Shown here: one piece after another, positions 41,638 to 51,988 of the stretch | Layout: the number at the start of each line of letters is the position of its first letter | How positions within the stretch are numbered: position 1 is the stretch's first letter | NCBI RefSeq assembly: GCF_002783505.1 | Contig: NZ_PFGL01000067.1 | Span: 46,532-110,531, forward strand | Length of the DNA stretch: 64,000 nucleotides | Source: Shewanella sp. CG12_big_fil_rev_8_21_14_0_65_47_15 | GTDB taxonomy: Bacteria > Pseudomonadota > Gammaproteobacteria > Enterobacterales > Shewanellaceae | Direction of reading: 5' to 3' | Position numbers and translations under genes: made by a program | Notes under the pieces: model-generated | Told to the model about the DNA's origin: nothing | Database searches by the model: none | Seen by the model: only the letters and a program-made list of their open reading frames with translations

Positions 41638-42843
41638 TTAGCTACGTAGCGCTAGCTCAACAATCACAGGCGCATGGTCAGTGCTGTAGGCATCGCGCTC
41701 ATATTCGGGTCTGACCAAGTGCCTGTCGCAGGTTTGATAATCCACCACTTGGGCTAAGCTGCGGCCATGGCTCGCATCGAACTCACTCGAAAGCAAAATA
41801 TAATCCAGCACAGAACCTTTAGGGCCATAGTAATGGGTCGCCGCTCTGTGCTCCCTATGGTAAGCGGTATTGCCCGTCAAACTGTCCCTCAAGTTCGCTT
41901 CCATAAATAACTCATAGGCATCCTTAAGCTGATACTGAGCAAACACCGCAGCTAACGCCACATCCGATAAATGCCCAAGGCCCGCGGCTTTAATGTCATT
42001 ACTGTGAAGGCTCTCACCCTGAATCGTTAGCGCATCTAAGGCGCCCATCGTCAGGCTGTCATTAAAGTCACCCATCACAATAACGGGATGTTTAGATGCT
42101 TGCCTGCGCACCAATATGCCATTGAATAATAACGCTGCTTCTGCGCCGCGCTGCATGGTGGATGCCCAGCGCCCCAAAGCTTGCTCTGTGAGTAATTGGG
42201 TTTCTGAATGCAGTTTTATGCTCGCTGCGGGCGCCGAGTTATCTAAAGCAAGGGGCTGATTTTCAAATGGCTGATGTTCAAATAGTTTAGGTTCAGATAG
42301 CTTAGGCTCGATGGCTAATCCCGCGCGTTTTGATTTAAAGTGCACCACATAGTGATCGCACAAACCTATTTGCGGCACCTCAATGGTTGCGCGCAGCACC
42401 TTACGGCTAAAGGCAAATTCACTCGATAATCCCATCGCCGCCACTAAGCGCGCATCAGGTTCGACACTGCTGATTTCTACTATGGGATAACGGGAAGCCA
42501 GTGCGACCACAGGGCTACGATAAATGTAATCACTGATAAGGGTAGGCGCATCGACGATAGCAAAATGTACTAACCCTTGCTCGCTGACGATACGTTTCAG
42601 CGGCTCAGGACTAAACACTTCTTGAAATCCGACAATATCGGGCTGACGATGGCCGAGAAACTCACTCAGCCATTGGCACTTTTTCTGCCACTGACCATGG
42701 CTATAGATGTTTTCAAAATCGTAGTAGGCCAAAGGCGGCTCAATAAAGTTAAATAGATTGATACTGGCGATCTTAATATTGCCCACCCTAGTATGGGGAA
42801 CAGTTGTCGTCATTGGCCCTAGGGCATTGATATCATATGTCAC
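41638..42843 (-). CDS. Endonuclease/exonuclease/phosphatase-family protein
   Basis: A 401-residue member of the EEP (DNase I-like) superfamily. It has IKIASINLFNF at the N-terminus, PDIVGFQEVFSPE with the metal-binding Glu (about residue 79), HPVIVMGDFNDSLTMGAL (Asp and Asn, about 256-273) and the catalytic YSTDHAPVIVEL (Asp-His) at the end. No signal peptide is seen. A stretch at about residues 180-205 (EPKLSEPKLFEHQPFENQPL) is an imperfect repeat inserted in the fold. The substrate, nucleic acid or phosphoester, cannot be told. The GTG start has GGAGG nine bases upstream. Confidence 0.85.
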   Translation of the reverse strand: MTYDINALGPMTTTVPHTRVGNIKIASINLFNFIEPPLAYYDFENIYSHGQWQKKCQWLSEFLGHRQPDIVGFQEVFSPEPLKRIVSEQGLVHFAIVDAPTLISDYIYRSPVVALASRYPIVEISSVEPDARLVAAMGLSSEFAFSRKVLRATIEVPQIGLCDHYVVHFKSKRAGLAIEPKLSEPKLFEHQPFENQPLALDNSAPAASIKLHSETQLLTEQALGRWASTMQRGAEAALLFNGILVRRQASKHPVIVMGDFNDSLTMGALDALTIQGESLHSNDIKAAGLGHLSDVALAAVFAQYQLKDAYELFMEANLRDSLTGNTAYHREHRAATHYYGPKGSVLDYILLSSEFDASHGRSLAQVVDYQTCDRHLVRPEYERDAYSTDHAPVIVELALRS

Positions 42844-43431
42844 AGCTTAATACCTCCAAATCTGAATGCGGCGGTGGATGTTTATGCTCCCTATGGCTTA
42901 TCAGCAAAGCTCAGTTTAAAAAACATACCGACAACCTTTGCGTGCACAAAAACTCATCAACAGTCGTAATAAATTCACACTAACTCCAACATAACTCAAG
43001 AGCTAACTTTTATTTAAAATATAAATCCAAACAAAAACATAGGTAACGACTTGTGCGGTTGACTTTCACTTTTTGCCCATTAAAATGATGGCGACTTTTA
43101 ATCATTGCGGAGACCCACTGTGGGCACACACATAAGCGACAGTAGACGCCCTGTCCAAAAGACAGGATTTAACGCCTAGCACTAGCCCGCAATTTTTTGC
43201 TGCTACCTGCTAAGCAGGGTAGTAGCGTGAACCATTCTTCACTCCGCCTCCCCCAAATATCAAATACAAACCATAAAGCCTGAGCCTATGGCTGCGCTTT
43301 CGCCATTCCAGCATATTCGCTGGGGTTCAGTTATGGGTATTTTTTGCATCTCAAAGCACGTTTTTTGCCTCAGTGGACTTCGTTTTCCCTATGGATTAAC
43401 ACCTAAGGGTTTACATCTGAGGAGCCTAAAT
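42844..43431. other. Intergenic region before the mgtE operon
   Basis: A 588-base gap between divergent genes. It contains the candidate structured RNA described separately (43104-43226). The frame extending the exported protein upstream to 43288 has no ribosome binding site and is probably untranslated leader. Confidence 0.5.
43104..43226 (+). ncRNA. Candidate structured leader RNA upstream of mgtE operon
   Basis: A closing helix ATTGCGG/CCGCAAT (43104-43110 with 43187-43193) encloses two hairpins, CCCA/TGGG and CCTGTC/GACAGG. It is followed by TTTTTT and then by a strong hairpin, GCTGCTACCTGC with GCAGGGTAGTAGC (one bulge). This is the layout of an aptamer with a terminator-like helix and alternative hairpin. 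I could not match it to the M-box, yybP-ykoY or other metal riboswitch cores, so the function is open. Confidence 0.35.
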
Positions 43432-44148
43432 ATGGCTTACATAAACAACACAGCAATTTTGCGGTCTCTATCCTGTGCAAGTATCAGCTTGTACTACAGC
43501 ATGAGTGCGGCGGCATCCCATCTCGAAGTGGATGATCCCGCCCTCGCGGATCGCTGTGAATTAGAAATGGGCTGGCAACAACCTAGATCGGATCATGCTC
43601 GCCCACAATTAAACGCGGCCACCACTTGCAGCCGCAATCAATGGGAATGGCATTTAGGATTAGTGTCTAATGCCAATAACGATATTCGTGAAGAGCAGGC
43701 TGAAGTCGGTATCAAGCTACCGCTCAACTTAAACTCCCACTCGGGTTCAGGTTCGGATTCAGAGCAGCAGGATGATTGGCACAGCGCAGTGGTGATCAAT
43801 GTGCAGAAAAACCTCGAGATAAGCAACGGGTTTGCCACCGAAGCCTTCGGCATTGTGGGCAAAACCTTAGGCGATTCCGATGTCAGCCTGTATGCCAACC
43901 TAGGTTTCACCCATGGGTTTACTCAATCGACCCAATTACTTGCGGGTATCGCGGCGGCCTATGAACTCAGTAGTCAGCATCGCCTGATAGCCGAGCTTTA
44001 TCAAAAAGAGTTGAGCGAGACTGCCTATCAGTTCGCCTATCAACACACGCCGCAACGACAGCTACAGCTCGAATTGAACCTAGGCAATGCCCTTCGTGGC
44101 AACGCGCTGCAACTTGGCGCAGACATCACCTTTTACTTTGGTCACTAG
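43432..44148 (+). CDS. Beta-rich exported protein coupled to mgtE, function unknown
   Basis: I set the start at ATG 43432 because TGAGGAGC is six bases upstream and a signal peptide follows (residues 1-29, ending SMSAAAS); the track's extra 48 residues lack any support. The mature protein, about 210 residues, is rich in alternating hydrophobic/polar strands (DVSLYANLGFTHG, QLLAGIAAAYEL, RQLQLELNLGNALRG, LQLGADITFYFGH), suggesting a small outer-membrane or periplasmic beta structure. It has two Cys near the N-terminus and a Ser/Asp-rich loop. The family is not recognised. The stop is 19 bases before mgtE, so the two are co-transcribed. Confidence 0.7.
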   Translation: MAYINNTAILRSLSCASISLYYSMSAAASHLEVDDPALADRCELEMGWQQPRSDHARPQLNAATTCSRNQWEWHLGLVSNANNDIREEQAEVGIKLPLNLNSHSGSGSDSEQQDDWHSAVVINVQKNLEISNGFATEAFGIVGKTLGDSDVSLYANLGFTHGFTQSTQLLAGIAAAYELSSQHRLIAELYQKELSETAYQFAYQHTPQRQLQLELNLGNALRGNALQLGADITFYFGH

Positions 44149-44167
44149 ATCGTTGAGAGAATGAGCT

Positions 44168-45541
44168 ATGAACATGAATAACAGCACAAACAACACCAAA
44201 AAAATCATCCATAACCTGCGAATGATTATCGAGCAACGCAGTGCCAGCGCCATGGCTGAATTAGCCGAAAAGCGCCATCCTGCCGATATTGCAGCCGTAT
44301 TTAACGTCTTTAACCAAGCTCAGCAAGTCCTATTGTTGCAACTGGCCTCGCCTAAGGTTTGCGCCAATCTGTTCCGCTACCTGACCGACGAATTGCAGGC
44401 GAGCTTAGTTCAGCAGCTAGATAAAACCACGCTTTCAGCGCTACTGGTGCATATGGCGGCCGATGAACGTGCCGACCTTTATAATCTGCTCGATGAAACC
44501 CAGCAAGCGGCCATTTTACCTGCGCTCGCCTTGGCCAAACGGGAAGATATGCGCACCCTCGCCGCCTATGATAAGGCGAAGGTTGGCGCTGTCATGACCT
44601 CGGATTACACCTTGCTCAATAGCCGCCATACTGCGGCAGAAGCCATCGATACCCTACGCACAGAGGCCGCCGATAAGGAAACCATTTATCAAACCTATGT
44701 GGTGGACATGTTAGGCCGCTTAATAGGAACTGTGTCTTTAAGGCAGCTATTACTGGCGCAGCCCCACGAGCGAGTGGTCGATTTTATGAAACCCGATCCC
44801 GTCGCCCTCGATGCCAATGCCTTTCGCGAAGAGGCGGTGCAGATGATCGCCCATTACGACTTGATGGCGCTGCCCGTAGTCAATGGCAAAGGCCAGCTTG
44901 TCGGTATCGTCACCTATGATGATGCTATGGATATCGCCAGCTCACAGGCGGATCTTGAGTTCACAAAAACCGCGGCCATAGGCAATATCGACCATAACCT
45001 TAAGACCGCCAGCATAGGCTTACTCTACCGTAAGCGCGTGGTCTGGCTGGTGATTTTAGTCTTTGGCAATATCTTCTCTGGAGCGGGTATCGCGTTTTTC
45101 GAAGATACCATCGCCAGTTATGTGTCCTTGGTCTTCTTCCTACCGCTACTTATTGATAGCGGCGGTAATGCGGGCTCACAATCGGCGACCTTAATGGTAC
45201 GCGGTTTGGCCACCGGAGAAGTGGTACTCAAGGACTGGTTATCTATGCTAGGGCGAGAGTTATTTGTCGCCGGATTATTAGGTGCCAGCATGGCGGCGGC
45301 AGTGTCCTTGCTAGGATTTTGGCGTGGCGGCCCTGAAATCGCACTGGTTGTCGCGCTCACTATGCAAATCGTGGTGATCATTGGCAGCTTGATTGGTATG
45401 TCTCTGCCCTTCCTGCTGAGCAAGTTAAAGATGGATCCTGCGGCGGCGAGTGCACCACTCATCACCTCCATCGCCGATATCATAGGTGTGCTGGTTTACT
45501 TTAGCATTGCAACACTGGTGCTCGATTTACCTATGCCTTAG
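44168..45541 (+). CDS. mgtE: Magnesium transporter MgtE
   Basis: A homodimeric Mg2+ channel gated by cytosolic Mg2+. It has the N-terminal helical MgtE_N domain (about residues 25-130), a CBS pair (VGAVMTSDYTLL and VVDFMKPDPVALD, about 137-265) and five membrane helices from about residue 285 on. Conserved channel stretches are FFLPLLIDSGGNAGSQSATLMVRGLA (containing the pore) and KMDPAAASAPLITSIADIIGVLVYF with the ion-selecting Asp. The 457 residues are complete. A second, exported protein is encoded just upstream. Confidence 0.95.
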   Translation: MNMNNSTNNTKKIIHNLRMIIEQRSASAMAELAEKRHPADIAAVFNVFNQAQQVLLLQLASPKVCANLFRYLTDELQASLVQQLDKTTLSALLVHMAADERADLYNLLDETQQAAILPALALAKREDMRTLAAYDKAKVGAVMTSDYTLLNSRHTAAEAIDTLRTEAADKETIYQTYVVDMLGRLIGTVSLRQLLLAQPHERVVDFMKPDPVALDANAFREEAVQMIAHYDLMALPVVNGKGQLVGIVTYDDAMDIASSQADLEFTKTAAIGNIDHNLKTASIGLLYRKRVVWLVILVFGNIFSGAGIAFFEDTIASYVSLVFFLPLLIDSGGNAGSQSATLMVRGLATGEVVLKDWLSMLGRELFVAGLLGASMAAAVSLLGFWRGGPEIALVVALTMQIVVIIGSLIGMSLPFLLSKLKMDPAAASAPLITSIADIIGVLVYFSIATLVLDLPMP

Positions 45542-45551
45542 ATATCAAAAT

Positions 45552-45586
45552 GGGGAGCACGGCCTAATGCCTTAGCTGTGCTTCCC
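45552..45586 (+). terminator. Hairpin after mgtE
   Basis: A 12-bp stem with two G-U pairs (GGGGAGCACGGC/GCTGTGCTTCCC) lies ten bases after the mgtE stop. It has no T-run, so it may protect the 3' end rather than terminate by itself. Confidence 0.4.
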
Positions 45587-45748
45587 ACTCAATCGGCTAA
45601 TAACCACAAAATATATAAGAATAAACCCCAGGGATAGGGTAATATTTCAGTAGCAAGATTAATTTTTACCTATCCTTAACATTCGTAAATCCACAGCCAT
45701 TCAACAAGCAGTAGCCATAACGATACTAACAAAGGTTTAGAGGTTTTT

Positions 45749-46837
45749 ATGTGGTTTAATTCCAAGCTCAAAACGGAAAATAACATACTCAAGCAGCAAC
45801 TCGCCGAGCAGCAGCGTAGATATCAAATCGAAATTGATGAACTTAAAGCTATGGTGCGTGAAAACGAAACCATGCAGCAGCAATCGCGCCAAAATACCGA
45901 TCTTTTTAATGAAGTGATTGCCTGCCAAAACCAAGGTGGAGAGATGTTACATGCGGTGCGCGATGGTCTAGCTAACAGTGCCGAATTGCTCACCGCCGAA
46001 CAAGATTCACTGTCCGAACTCGATAAAATTTTCGATCAGACCCGTGTCGCCATCGTGAGCTTAGGCAATAGGGCGACCTATATTAATGAACAGGCCATGA
46101 GCAGCATGAAGGCCGTGACCGAACTAGATACGACAACCTCATCGATCAACCAGTTTGTCGCGGCAATTCAAGGCATTTCAGAGCAAACGAACCTTCTAGC
46201 ACTGAATGCCGCCATCGAAGCCGCCCGTGCGGGCGAAGCGGGACGGGGCTTTGCCGTGGTCGCCGATGAAGTGCGCCAACTGGCGAGTAAAGCCCATGAA
46301 GCCAGCAGTCAAATTGAAAAATTGGTAAAGCAAATCGTCGCTCAAGCAACCAGTATTAAAGAGATTGTTCATAATAATCAGAGCAGTGCCATGGATGTCG
46401 CCTCATCATCCACCCAAATCGGCCAAGTGGTTGAAGATGTATTACAGCGCTCAAAGCAAATGCAGCAGGTTATCCATAACGCTGCCACCGCCTCTTTCTT
46501 AAATACCACTAAACTCGACCATGCGGTTTGGAAGAGCAACGTATATCAACTGATTGAAAAACCGAAACATAACCACGATGTAAACTCACATACAGAGTGC
46601 CGCTTAGGGCATTGGTATTTCAACGGATTTGGGGCTGAGCATTATCAGCATTTGAGTAACTTCAAGGCCTTAGATACACCACATAAGGCGGTACACGAAG
46701 CGGGTAAAGCGGCGCTCAATGCAAGGCAAAAAGGTCATCTGCCTGAGATGGTGAAACAACTGCACCTCATGGAAGACGCCAGTATGCGCGTTGTCCATTG
46801 CCTAGATAATCTTATGCGTGATGTGTATCGGGTATAA
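45749..46837 (+). CDS. Soluble chemoreceptor with C-terminal CZB zinc-binding domain
   Basis: A 362-residue methyl-accepting chemotaxis protein without membrane segments. The N-terminus is a coiled coil ([20 protein letters not shown]). The signalling hairpin tip is present as [38 protein letters not shown] (about residues 142-180). The C-terminal CZB domain (about 245-355) carries [14 protein letters not shown], a Cys in [15 protein letters not shown] and a His in [10 protein letters not shown], the zinc-binding His/Cys set. Such receptors are thought to sense zinc displacement, for example by hypochlorous acid. Its signal could be metal or redox; it sits next to mgtE. Confidence 0.92.
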   Translation: MWFNSKLKTENNILKQQLAEQQRRYQIEIDELKAMVRENETMQQQSRQNTDLFNEVIACQNQGGEMLHAVRDGLANSAELLTAEQDSLSELDKIFDQTRVAIVSLGNRATYINEQAMSSMKAVTELDTTTSSINQFVAAIQGISEQTNLLALNAAIEAARAGEAGRGFAVVADEVRQLASKAHEASSQIEKLVKQIVAQATSIKEIVHNNQSSAMDVASSSTQIGQVVEDVLQRSKQMQQVIHNAATASFLNTTKLDHAVWKSNVYQLIEKPKHNHDVNSHTECRLGHWYFNGFGAEHYQHLSNFKALDTPHKAVHEAGKAALNARQKGHLPEMVKQLHLMEDASMRVVHCLDNLMRDVYRV

Positions 46838-47059
46838 AGTCCACAGTGTTCAAATTCTAAACCACTGCTGTATCTAAACCACGGTTCCCCACCGAAGAAC
46901 ACAATACCCGTGCTCTTTGCTGGGGACAAACCCAATCCATAATTTCAATTTACAAAAATAAACCGAAGTTCTACTTGATAGCCGAAGGCATCTCATCTTT
47001 AATAGCATGAGAGCAAGCTGTGAGACTCAATTGTAACATTCTAATTTTTAGGGTTATTA

Positions 47060-47833
47060 ATGAAATTTGTCACAGATACTTTGCTCGCTATTTTTCTCTG
47101 CAGCGCATTTCCCCTAGGCGCACAGCCGCTAAACATCTATACCGAAGAATGGTCACCGATCAGTTTTTCCATCGATGGTAAACCCGCTGGTTTAGCTGTG
47201 CAGGTCGTAGAAGAAATTCAACAGCGCATCAAAAATCAAGATCCTATCAGGGTCGTACCTTGGGCTAGGGGCTGGAAAATGCTGACCGAGCAACCTAGTA
47301 CTGTGTTGTTTACTATGACGCGCACGGCAGAAAGGGAGCAGATGTTTACTATGATAGGACCCGTTGCCGTCGGCACGACTAATTTCTATGCCTTAAAAAA
47401 TAGCGGCATCAAAATCACTACCCTAGATGATGCTAAAAGGGCGAAGGCCATTGGCGTCTATCGTGCCTCAGTGGAGGAACAATTACTCATTGAACATGGC
47501 TTTAGCAATATTGCCGCCTCATCGACTCCGCTATTGAGTGCAAAACAGCTGATGAAACACCGCATAGACCTCTGGTGTAATGCCAATCTCACCGCGCCGA
47601 GTATTTTGTCGGGTGCGGGCGCCAGTATTGATGAGGTCGAGTCCCTGTTCACGATCAGCGCTAATCATCTGTACATTGCCTTCTCGCAAGGCACGCCCAA
47701 TGAAGTGATCGAGCAGTGGAAAAGTGCCCTAGAAGCGATAAAAGCGGATGGTACTTTCAAAGCGATTTACCATACTTGGCTCCCCAACGATGCGCCGCCA
47801 ATGCAGACCGAACGTATCGGTCGAACCAACTAA
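47060..47833 (+). CDS. Periplasmic solute-binding protein (SBP_bac_3 type)
   Basis: A 257-residue family-3 extracellular solute-binding protein. A signal peptide ends near PLGAQP. The ligand-binding lobe begins LNIYTEEWSPISFSIDGKPAGLAVQVVEEI and continues with VVPWARGWKMLTEQPSTVLFTMTRTAERE, typical of the short Shewanella/Vibrio proteins in this group, which usually stand alone without permease genes. The ligand is probably an amino acid or similar, but cannot be read from the sequence. Confidence 0.85.
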   Translation: MKFVTDTLLAIFLCSAFPLGAQPLNIYTEEWSPISFSIDGKPAGLAVQVVEEIQQRIKNQDPIRVVPWARGWKMLTEQPSTVLFTMTRTAEREQMFTMIGPVAVGTTNFYALKNSGIKITTLDDAKRAKAIGVYRASVEEQLLIEHGFSNIAASSTPLLSAKQLMKHRIDLWCNANLTAPSILSGAGASIDEVESLFTISANHLYIAFSQGTPNEVIEQWKSALEAIKADGTFKAIYHTWLPNDAPPMQTERIGRTN

Positions 47834-47852
47834 GGGTAAAGACTGACCGCAC

Positions 47853-48587
47853 TTAGAAAGGACAGTCGCAAATCCAATCGATACGCTCACCCGTGATCGG
47901 ATGCTCGAAGGCTAGACGGGTCGCATGTAGCATTAATCTGCGGTTACTCACTCTCTTAGTCATGTCTGGATCAGCTGCATCAGCTTTATCAGCCGTGCTC
48001 TCACCCACGCCACCATAGAGATCGCATCCCAGAATCGAGTGGCCCAATTGCTGGCTGTGGATCCGCAGTTGATGGGTGCGGCCAGAAACCGGAGTAAACT
48101 CGACCCGCGTGGCAAAAGGTTCAGTTAACCGCTCCAACACTCGATATTCGCTGATCGCAGGTTTACCTGTTGTATGGCAAATCTTCTGCAATGGAAAATG
48201 GTCGATATCCTTAGCGATCGACAAATTAATCACCCCGCTGTCAGCGGCGACATGCCCGTGGAGCAAGGCGGTATAACGCTTCTCGACCGTGCGTGCCTGA
48301 AACTGCTTGGTCAGCAAGCCATTCACGCTTTTATTCAGCGCCACCAGCATGATACCCGAAGTGCCCAAATCGAGCCTATGCAGCAAAGTGGCCGTCGGGA
48401 AATCCTGCACTAACCGATAATGCACTGAGTCGAGATTCAGCGGATTCTTCCCCGACAAACTCAATAATCCGCTCGGCTTATCAATCAGCAGAATGTCGCT
48501 ATCTTGATAAAGCACGCGTATCTGCCCCAAGCAAGGCGGCGCAATAAAAGTATCAACTTTGGCAAGGCTATCGGTTAGAGCAGACAT
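47853..48587 (-). CDS. RluA-family RNA pseudouridine synthase
   Basis: A 244-residue pseudouridine synthase. The catalytic motif is LHRLDLGTSGIMLVAL (Asp about residue 73), preceded by LLIDKPSGLLSLSG and followed by TPVSGRTHQLRIHSQQLGHSILGCDLYG, the RluA-subfamily signature. There is no S4 domain. Its size and sequence are closest to RluA, which modifies 23S U746 and tRNA U32; because the RluA family has several members, the target is only probable. Confidence 0.88.
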   Translation of the reverse strand: MSALTDSLAKVDTFIAPPCLGQIRVLYQDSDILLIDKPSGLLSLSGKNPLNLDSVHYRLVQDFPTATLLHRLDLGTSGIMLVALNKSVNGLLTKQFQARTVEKRYTALLHGHVAADSGVINLSIAKDIDHFPLQKICHTTGKPAISEYRVLERLTEPFATRVEFTPVSGRTHQLRIHSQQLGHSILGCDLYGGVGESTADKADAADPDMTKRVSNRRLMLHATRLAFEHPITGERIDWICDCPF

Positions 48588-48679
48588 AGTTTTTCAAGCA
48601 ACCTAAATGGGAAATAAAATGAGCTAAGTCATACTCAAAACAAGCTGAAAAACTCAATAAAACAAACACCAGCCTAAAT

Positions 48680-48715
48680 AATAAAGCCGTATAACCTAGG
48701 TTATACGGCTTTATT
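48680..48715 (-). terminator. Terminator after carB
   Basis: A perfect 36-base palindrome AATAAAGCCGTATAACCT/AGGTTATACGGCTTTATT, 21 bases after the carB stop. It is symmetrical and can work for both strands. Confidence 0.85.
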
Positions 48716-48736
48716 GACATGCATTAACAGTAAAAC

Positions 48737-51700
48737 TTATTTAGCCAGCACGCGCTGATGTAGCTCTTGTACCGACGTCACGTTAGTACGGTCATCGGCG
48801 GCATGGGCCATACAGGTGGCGAATGCGGCGTTCATGGTCGTGGTGTAGTTAACCTTGTAACGCAGTGCACCGCGGCGCAATTGACGAGAATCTTCAATCG
48901 CTTGGCGACCTTCGGTGGTGTTGACGATATAAGTGTATTCACCATTCTTGATGCGATCGAGAATGTGTGGACGACCTTCGTGCACCTTGTTCACTAAACG
49001 TGGGTTGATACCCGCTTCACCGAGGATAACCGCAGTGCCGTGGGTCGCATCGATTTGGTAACCCAGCTCGATGAGCTTAGCGGCTAAATCGGCAACGCGT
49101 TTCTTATCGCTGTTACGCACAGACAATAACGCACGACCCGATTTAGGCACCTCAGAAGTGGCACCTAACTGCGCCTTGGCATAGGCTTCGGCGAAGGTAT
49201 CGCCCACGCCCATGACTTCACCGGTAGAGCGCATTTCTGGGCCCAACAGTGGGTCAACACCGGGGAACTTGTTAAAGGGCAATACCACTTCTTTCACTGA
49301 GTAGAAAGGTGGGATCACTTCTTTGGTGAAGTTTTGCGACTTCAAGCTTTGACCCGCCATCACACGCGCGGCAATCTTAGCTAAAGGCACACCGGTCGCT
49401 TTCGACACGAATGGCACGGTACGGGCGGCGCGTGGGTTAACTTCAATCATGTAGATTTCGTTATCTTTCACGGCAAATTGTACGTTCATCAGACCGATAA
49501 CACCCAGTTCCATCGCCAATTTGCCGACTTGAACGCGCATGCGATCTTGGATTTCTTGGCTTAAGGTGTACGGTGGCAGTGAGCAACCTGAGTCACCCGA
49601 GTGCACACCCGCCTGCTCGATATGCTCCATAATGGCACCGATAACCACAGTTTCACCATCACAGACTGCGTCTATATCCACTTCGATAGCATCATCTAAG
49701 AAGCGATCGAGCAGTACTGGCGAAGCGTTCGATACACTCACGGCTTCGTTAAAGTAACGCAGTAAGTCCTGTTGGTCGTACACGATTTCCATCGCGCGGC
49801 CACCCAATACGTAGGATGGACGCACCACTAACGGATAACCGATACGCTCGGCGGCAATTACTGCACCTTCTACGGTCGTAACTGTATCGTTTTCGGGCTG
49901 TTTCATCTCTAAGCGTTGAATCGCCTGTTGGAAACGTTCACGGTCTTCGGCGCGGTCAATCGCATCCGGACTAGTACCAATAATTGGCACACCCGCCGCC
50001 TCAAGGGCACGGGCCAGTTTCAGCGGAGTTTGACCACCGTACTGCACGATAACACCCTTTGGCTTTTCGATACGGACAATTTCTAGTACATCTTCCAGTG
50101 TGACTGGCTCGAAGTACAGACGGTCTGAAGTGTCGTAGTCGGTTGAAACGGTTTCAGGGTTACAGTTCACCATGATGGTTTCATAGCCGTCTTCACGTAG
50201 CGCTAACGCCGCGTGCACGCAGCAATAATCGAACTCAATACCTTGACCGATACGGTTTGGACCACCACCTAACACCATGATTTTGTCACGGTTTGAAGGG
50301 TTGGCTTCGCACTCTTCCTCATAGGTTGAGTACATATAAGCCGTATCAGTCGCAAACTCGGCCGCGCAGGTATCCACACGTTTGTAGACAGGGTGCAGGT
50401 CAAACTTATCACGCAGCTTACGCACTTCGGCTTCGCTCACGCCTAATACATCGGCCAGACGCGCATCGGCAAAGCCTTTACGCTTGAGCTTACGCAGTAA
50501 ATCTTCGTTTAAGCCCGCCAAACCCACTTCGGCCACTTGGCCTTCGAGCTGGATAAGTTCTTCAATTTGTACCAGGAACCAAGGGTCAATATTGGTCAGA
50601 CGGAAGATCTCATCTAGGCTTAGTCCAGCACGCATCGCATCGGCAATGTACCAAATGCGGTCACAGCCTGGCTCTTTCAGCTCGAGGCGAATACGTGACA
50701 TAGCCTCAGGCTTAGTCATGTCAGTGATAGGGTCTAAACCATGGCGGCTTACTTCTAAACCACGCAAGGCTTTTTGCAGTGACTCTTGGAAAGTACGTCC
50801 AATCGCCATCACTTCGCCCACGGATTTCATCTGTGTGGTTAAACGATCGTTAGAACCGGCGAACTTTTCAAAGTTAAAACGCGGTACTTTAGTCACAACG
50901 TAATCGATAGCAGGCTCGAATGACGCTGGCGTGCGGCCGCCAGTGATGTCGTTCATCAACTCATCGAGGGTAAAACCGACCGCTAACTTAGCGGCGATTT
51001 TCGCAATCGGGAACCCCGTTGCCTTCGATGCCAATGCCGATGAGCGCGATACCCTTGGGTTCATCTCGATGATCACCATACGGCCATCTTGCGGATTAAT
51101 ACCAAACTGTACGTTTGAACCGCCCGTTTCAACGCCAATCTCACGCAGTACCGCCATAGAGGCGTTGCGCATCAATTGGTATTCTTTGTCGGTCAGGGTT
51201 TGTGCTGGCGCAACGGTAATAGAGTCGCCGGTGTGCACGCCCATGGGATCGAAGTTTTCGATAGAACAGACTATGATGCAGTTGTCGTTGCGGTCACGGA
51301 CCACTTCCATCTCGTACTCTTTCCAACCGATTAAGCTCTCATCGATTAGCAGTTCTTTGGTTGGCGATAAATCGAGACCTTGGGAACAGATTTCTTCAAA
51401 CTCTTCCTTGTTATAGGCGATACCGCCACCCGTTCCACCCATAGTGAATGATGGACGGATAATACAAGGGAAACCGACTTGGTCGAGTACGCCATAGGCT
51501 TCTTCCATGCTGTGGGCGATGCCCGCGCGTGGACACTCTAAGCCAATGCTCTTCATGGCTTTGTCGAAACGGCTACGGTCTTCTGCTTTATCAATCGCGT
51601 CAGCGGTCGCACCGATCATTTCAACGTTAAATTCCGCCAGCACGCCCTTAGCTTCAAGCTCTAGGGCACAGTTCAGTGCGGTTTGGCCGCCCATGGTTGG

Positions 51701-51961
51701 CAGAATCGCGTCTGGGCGTTCCTTAGCGATAATGTTACGCACCACTTCCCAGTGAATCGGCTCGATATAAGTCGCATCGGCCATTTCAGGGTCGGTCATA
51801 ATAGTGGCAGGGTTAGAGTTCACTAGAATGACGCGGTAGCCTTCTTCACGCAGCGCTTTACACGCCTGTGCGCCTGAATAATCAAACTCACATGCCTGAC
51901 CAATAACAATCGGACCGGCGCCTAGGATAAGAATACTCTTTATATCTGTACGTTTTGGCAT
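48737..51961 (-). CDS. carB: Carbamoyl-phosphate synthase large subunit
   Basis: Makes carbamoyl phosphate for arginine and pyrimidine synthesis from bicarbonate, ATP and ammonia tunnelled from CarA. The 1074-residue protein has the two homologous ATP-grasp halves ([22 protein letters not shown] at the start and [20 protein letters not shown] at about residue 558). The C-terminal MGS-like allosteric domain (from about 936) binds UMP and ornithine. It lies 27 bases after carA. Confidence 0.98.
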   Translation of the reverse strand: MPKRTDIKSILILGAGPIVIGQACEFDYSGAQACKALREEGYRVILVNSNPATIMTDPEMADATYIEPIHWEVVRNIIAKERPDAILPTMGGQTALNCALELEAKGVLAEFNVEMIGATADAIDKAEDRSRFDKAMKSIGLECPRAGIAHSMEEAYGVLDQVGFPCIIRPSFTMGGTGGGIAYNKEEFEEICSQGLDLSPTKELLIDESLIGWKEYEMEVVRDRNDNCIIVCSIENFDPMGVHTGDSITVAPAQTLTDKEYQLMRNASMAVLREIGVETGGSNVQFGINPQDGRMVIIEMNPRVSRSSALASKATGFPIAKIAAKLAVGFTLDELMNDITGGRTPASFEPAIDYVVTKVPRFNFEKFAGSNDRLTTQMKSVGEVMAIGRTFQESLQKALRGLEVSRHGLDPITDMTKPEAMSRIRLELKEPGCDRIWYIADAMRAGLSLDEIFRLTNIDPWFLVQIEELIQLEGQVAEVGLAGLNEDLLRKLKRKGFADARLADVLGVSEAEVRKLRDKFDLHPVYKRVDTCAAEFATDTAYMYSTYEEECEANPSNRDKIMVLGGGPNRIGQGIEFDYCCVHAALALREDGYETIMVNCNPETVSTDYDTSDRLYFEPVTLEDVLEIVRIEKPKGVIVQYGGQTPLKLARALEAAGVPIIGTSPDAIDRAEDRERFQQAIQRLEMKQPENDTVTTVEGAVIAAERIGYPLVVRPSYVLGGRAMEIVYDQQDLLRYFNEAVSVSNASPVLLDRFLDDAIEVDIDAVCDGETVVIGAIMEHIEQAGVHSGDSGCSLPPYTLSQEIQDRMRVQVGKLAMELGVIGLMNVQFAVKDNEIYMIEVNPRAARTVPFVSKATGVPLAKIAARVMAGQSLKSQNFTKEVIPPFYSVKEVVLPFNKFPGVDPLLGPEMRSTGEVMGVGDTFAEAYAKAQLGATSEVPKSGRALLSVRNSDKKRVADLAAKLIELGYQIDATHGTAVILGEAGINPRLVNKVHEGRPHILDRIKNGEYTYIVNTTEGRQAIEDSRQLRRGALRYKVNYTTTMNAAFATCMAHAADDRTNVTSVQELHQRVLAK

Positions 51962-51988
51962 TGCTCTTCTCTTCTCCTAGCTAGCGTA

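Noticed and set aside
43104-43226. M-box magnesium riboswitch before mgtE
   Set aside because: The conserved M-box core sequences are not present; only a general structured layout is seen.
43288-43431. Longer N-terminus of the exported protein before mgtE
   Set aside because: It has no ribosome binding site and would bury the signal peptide in the middle of the chain.
46735-46935. Minus-strand ORF with GIVFFGGEP, like a radical SAM protein
   Set aside because: It has no CxxxCxxC motif, overlaps the end of the chemoreceptor gene and is only 66 residues; the match is probably chance.
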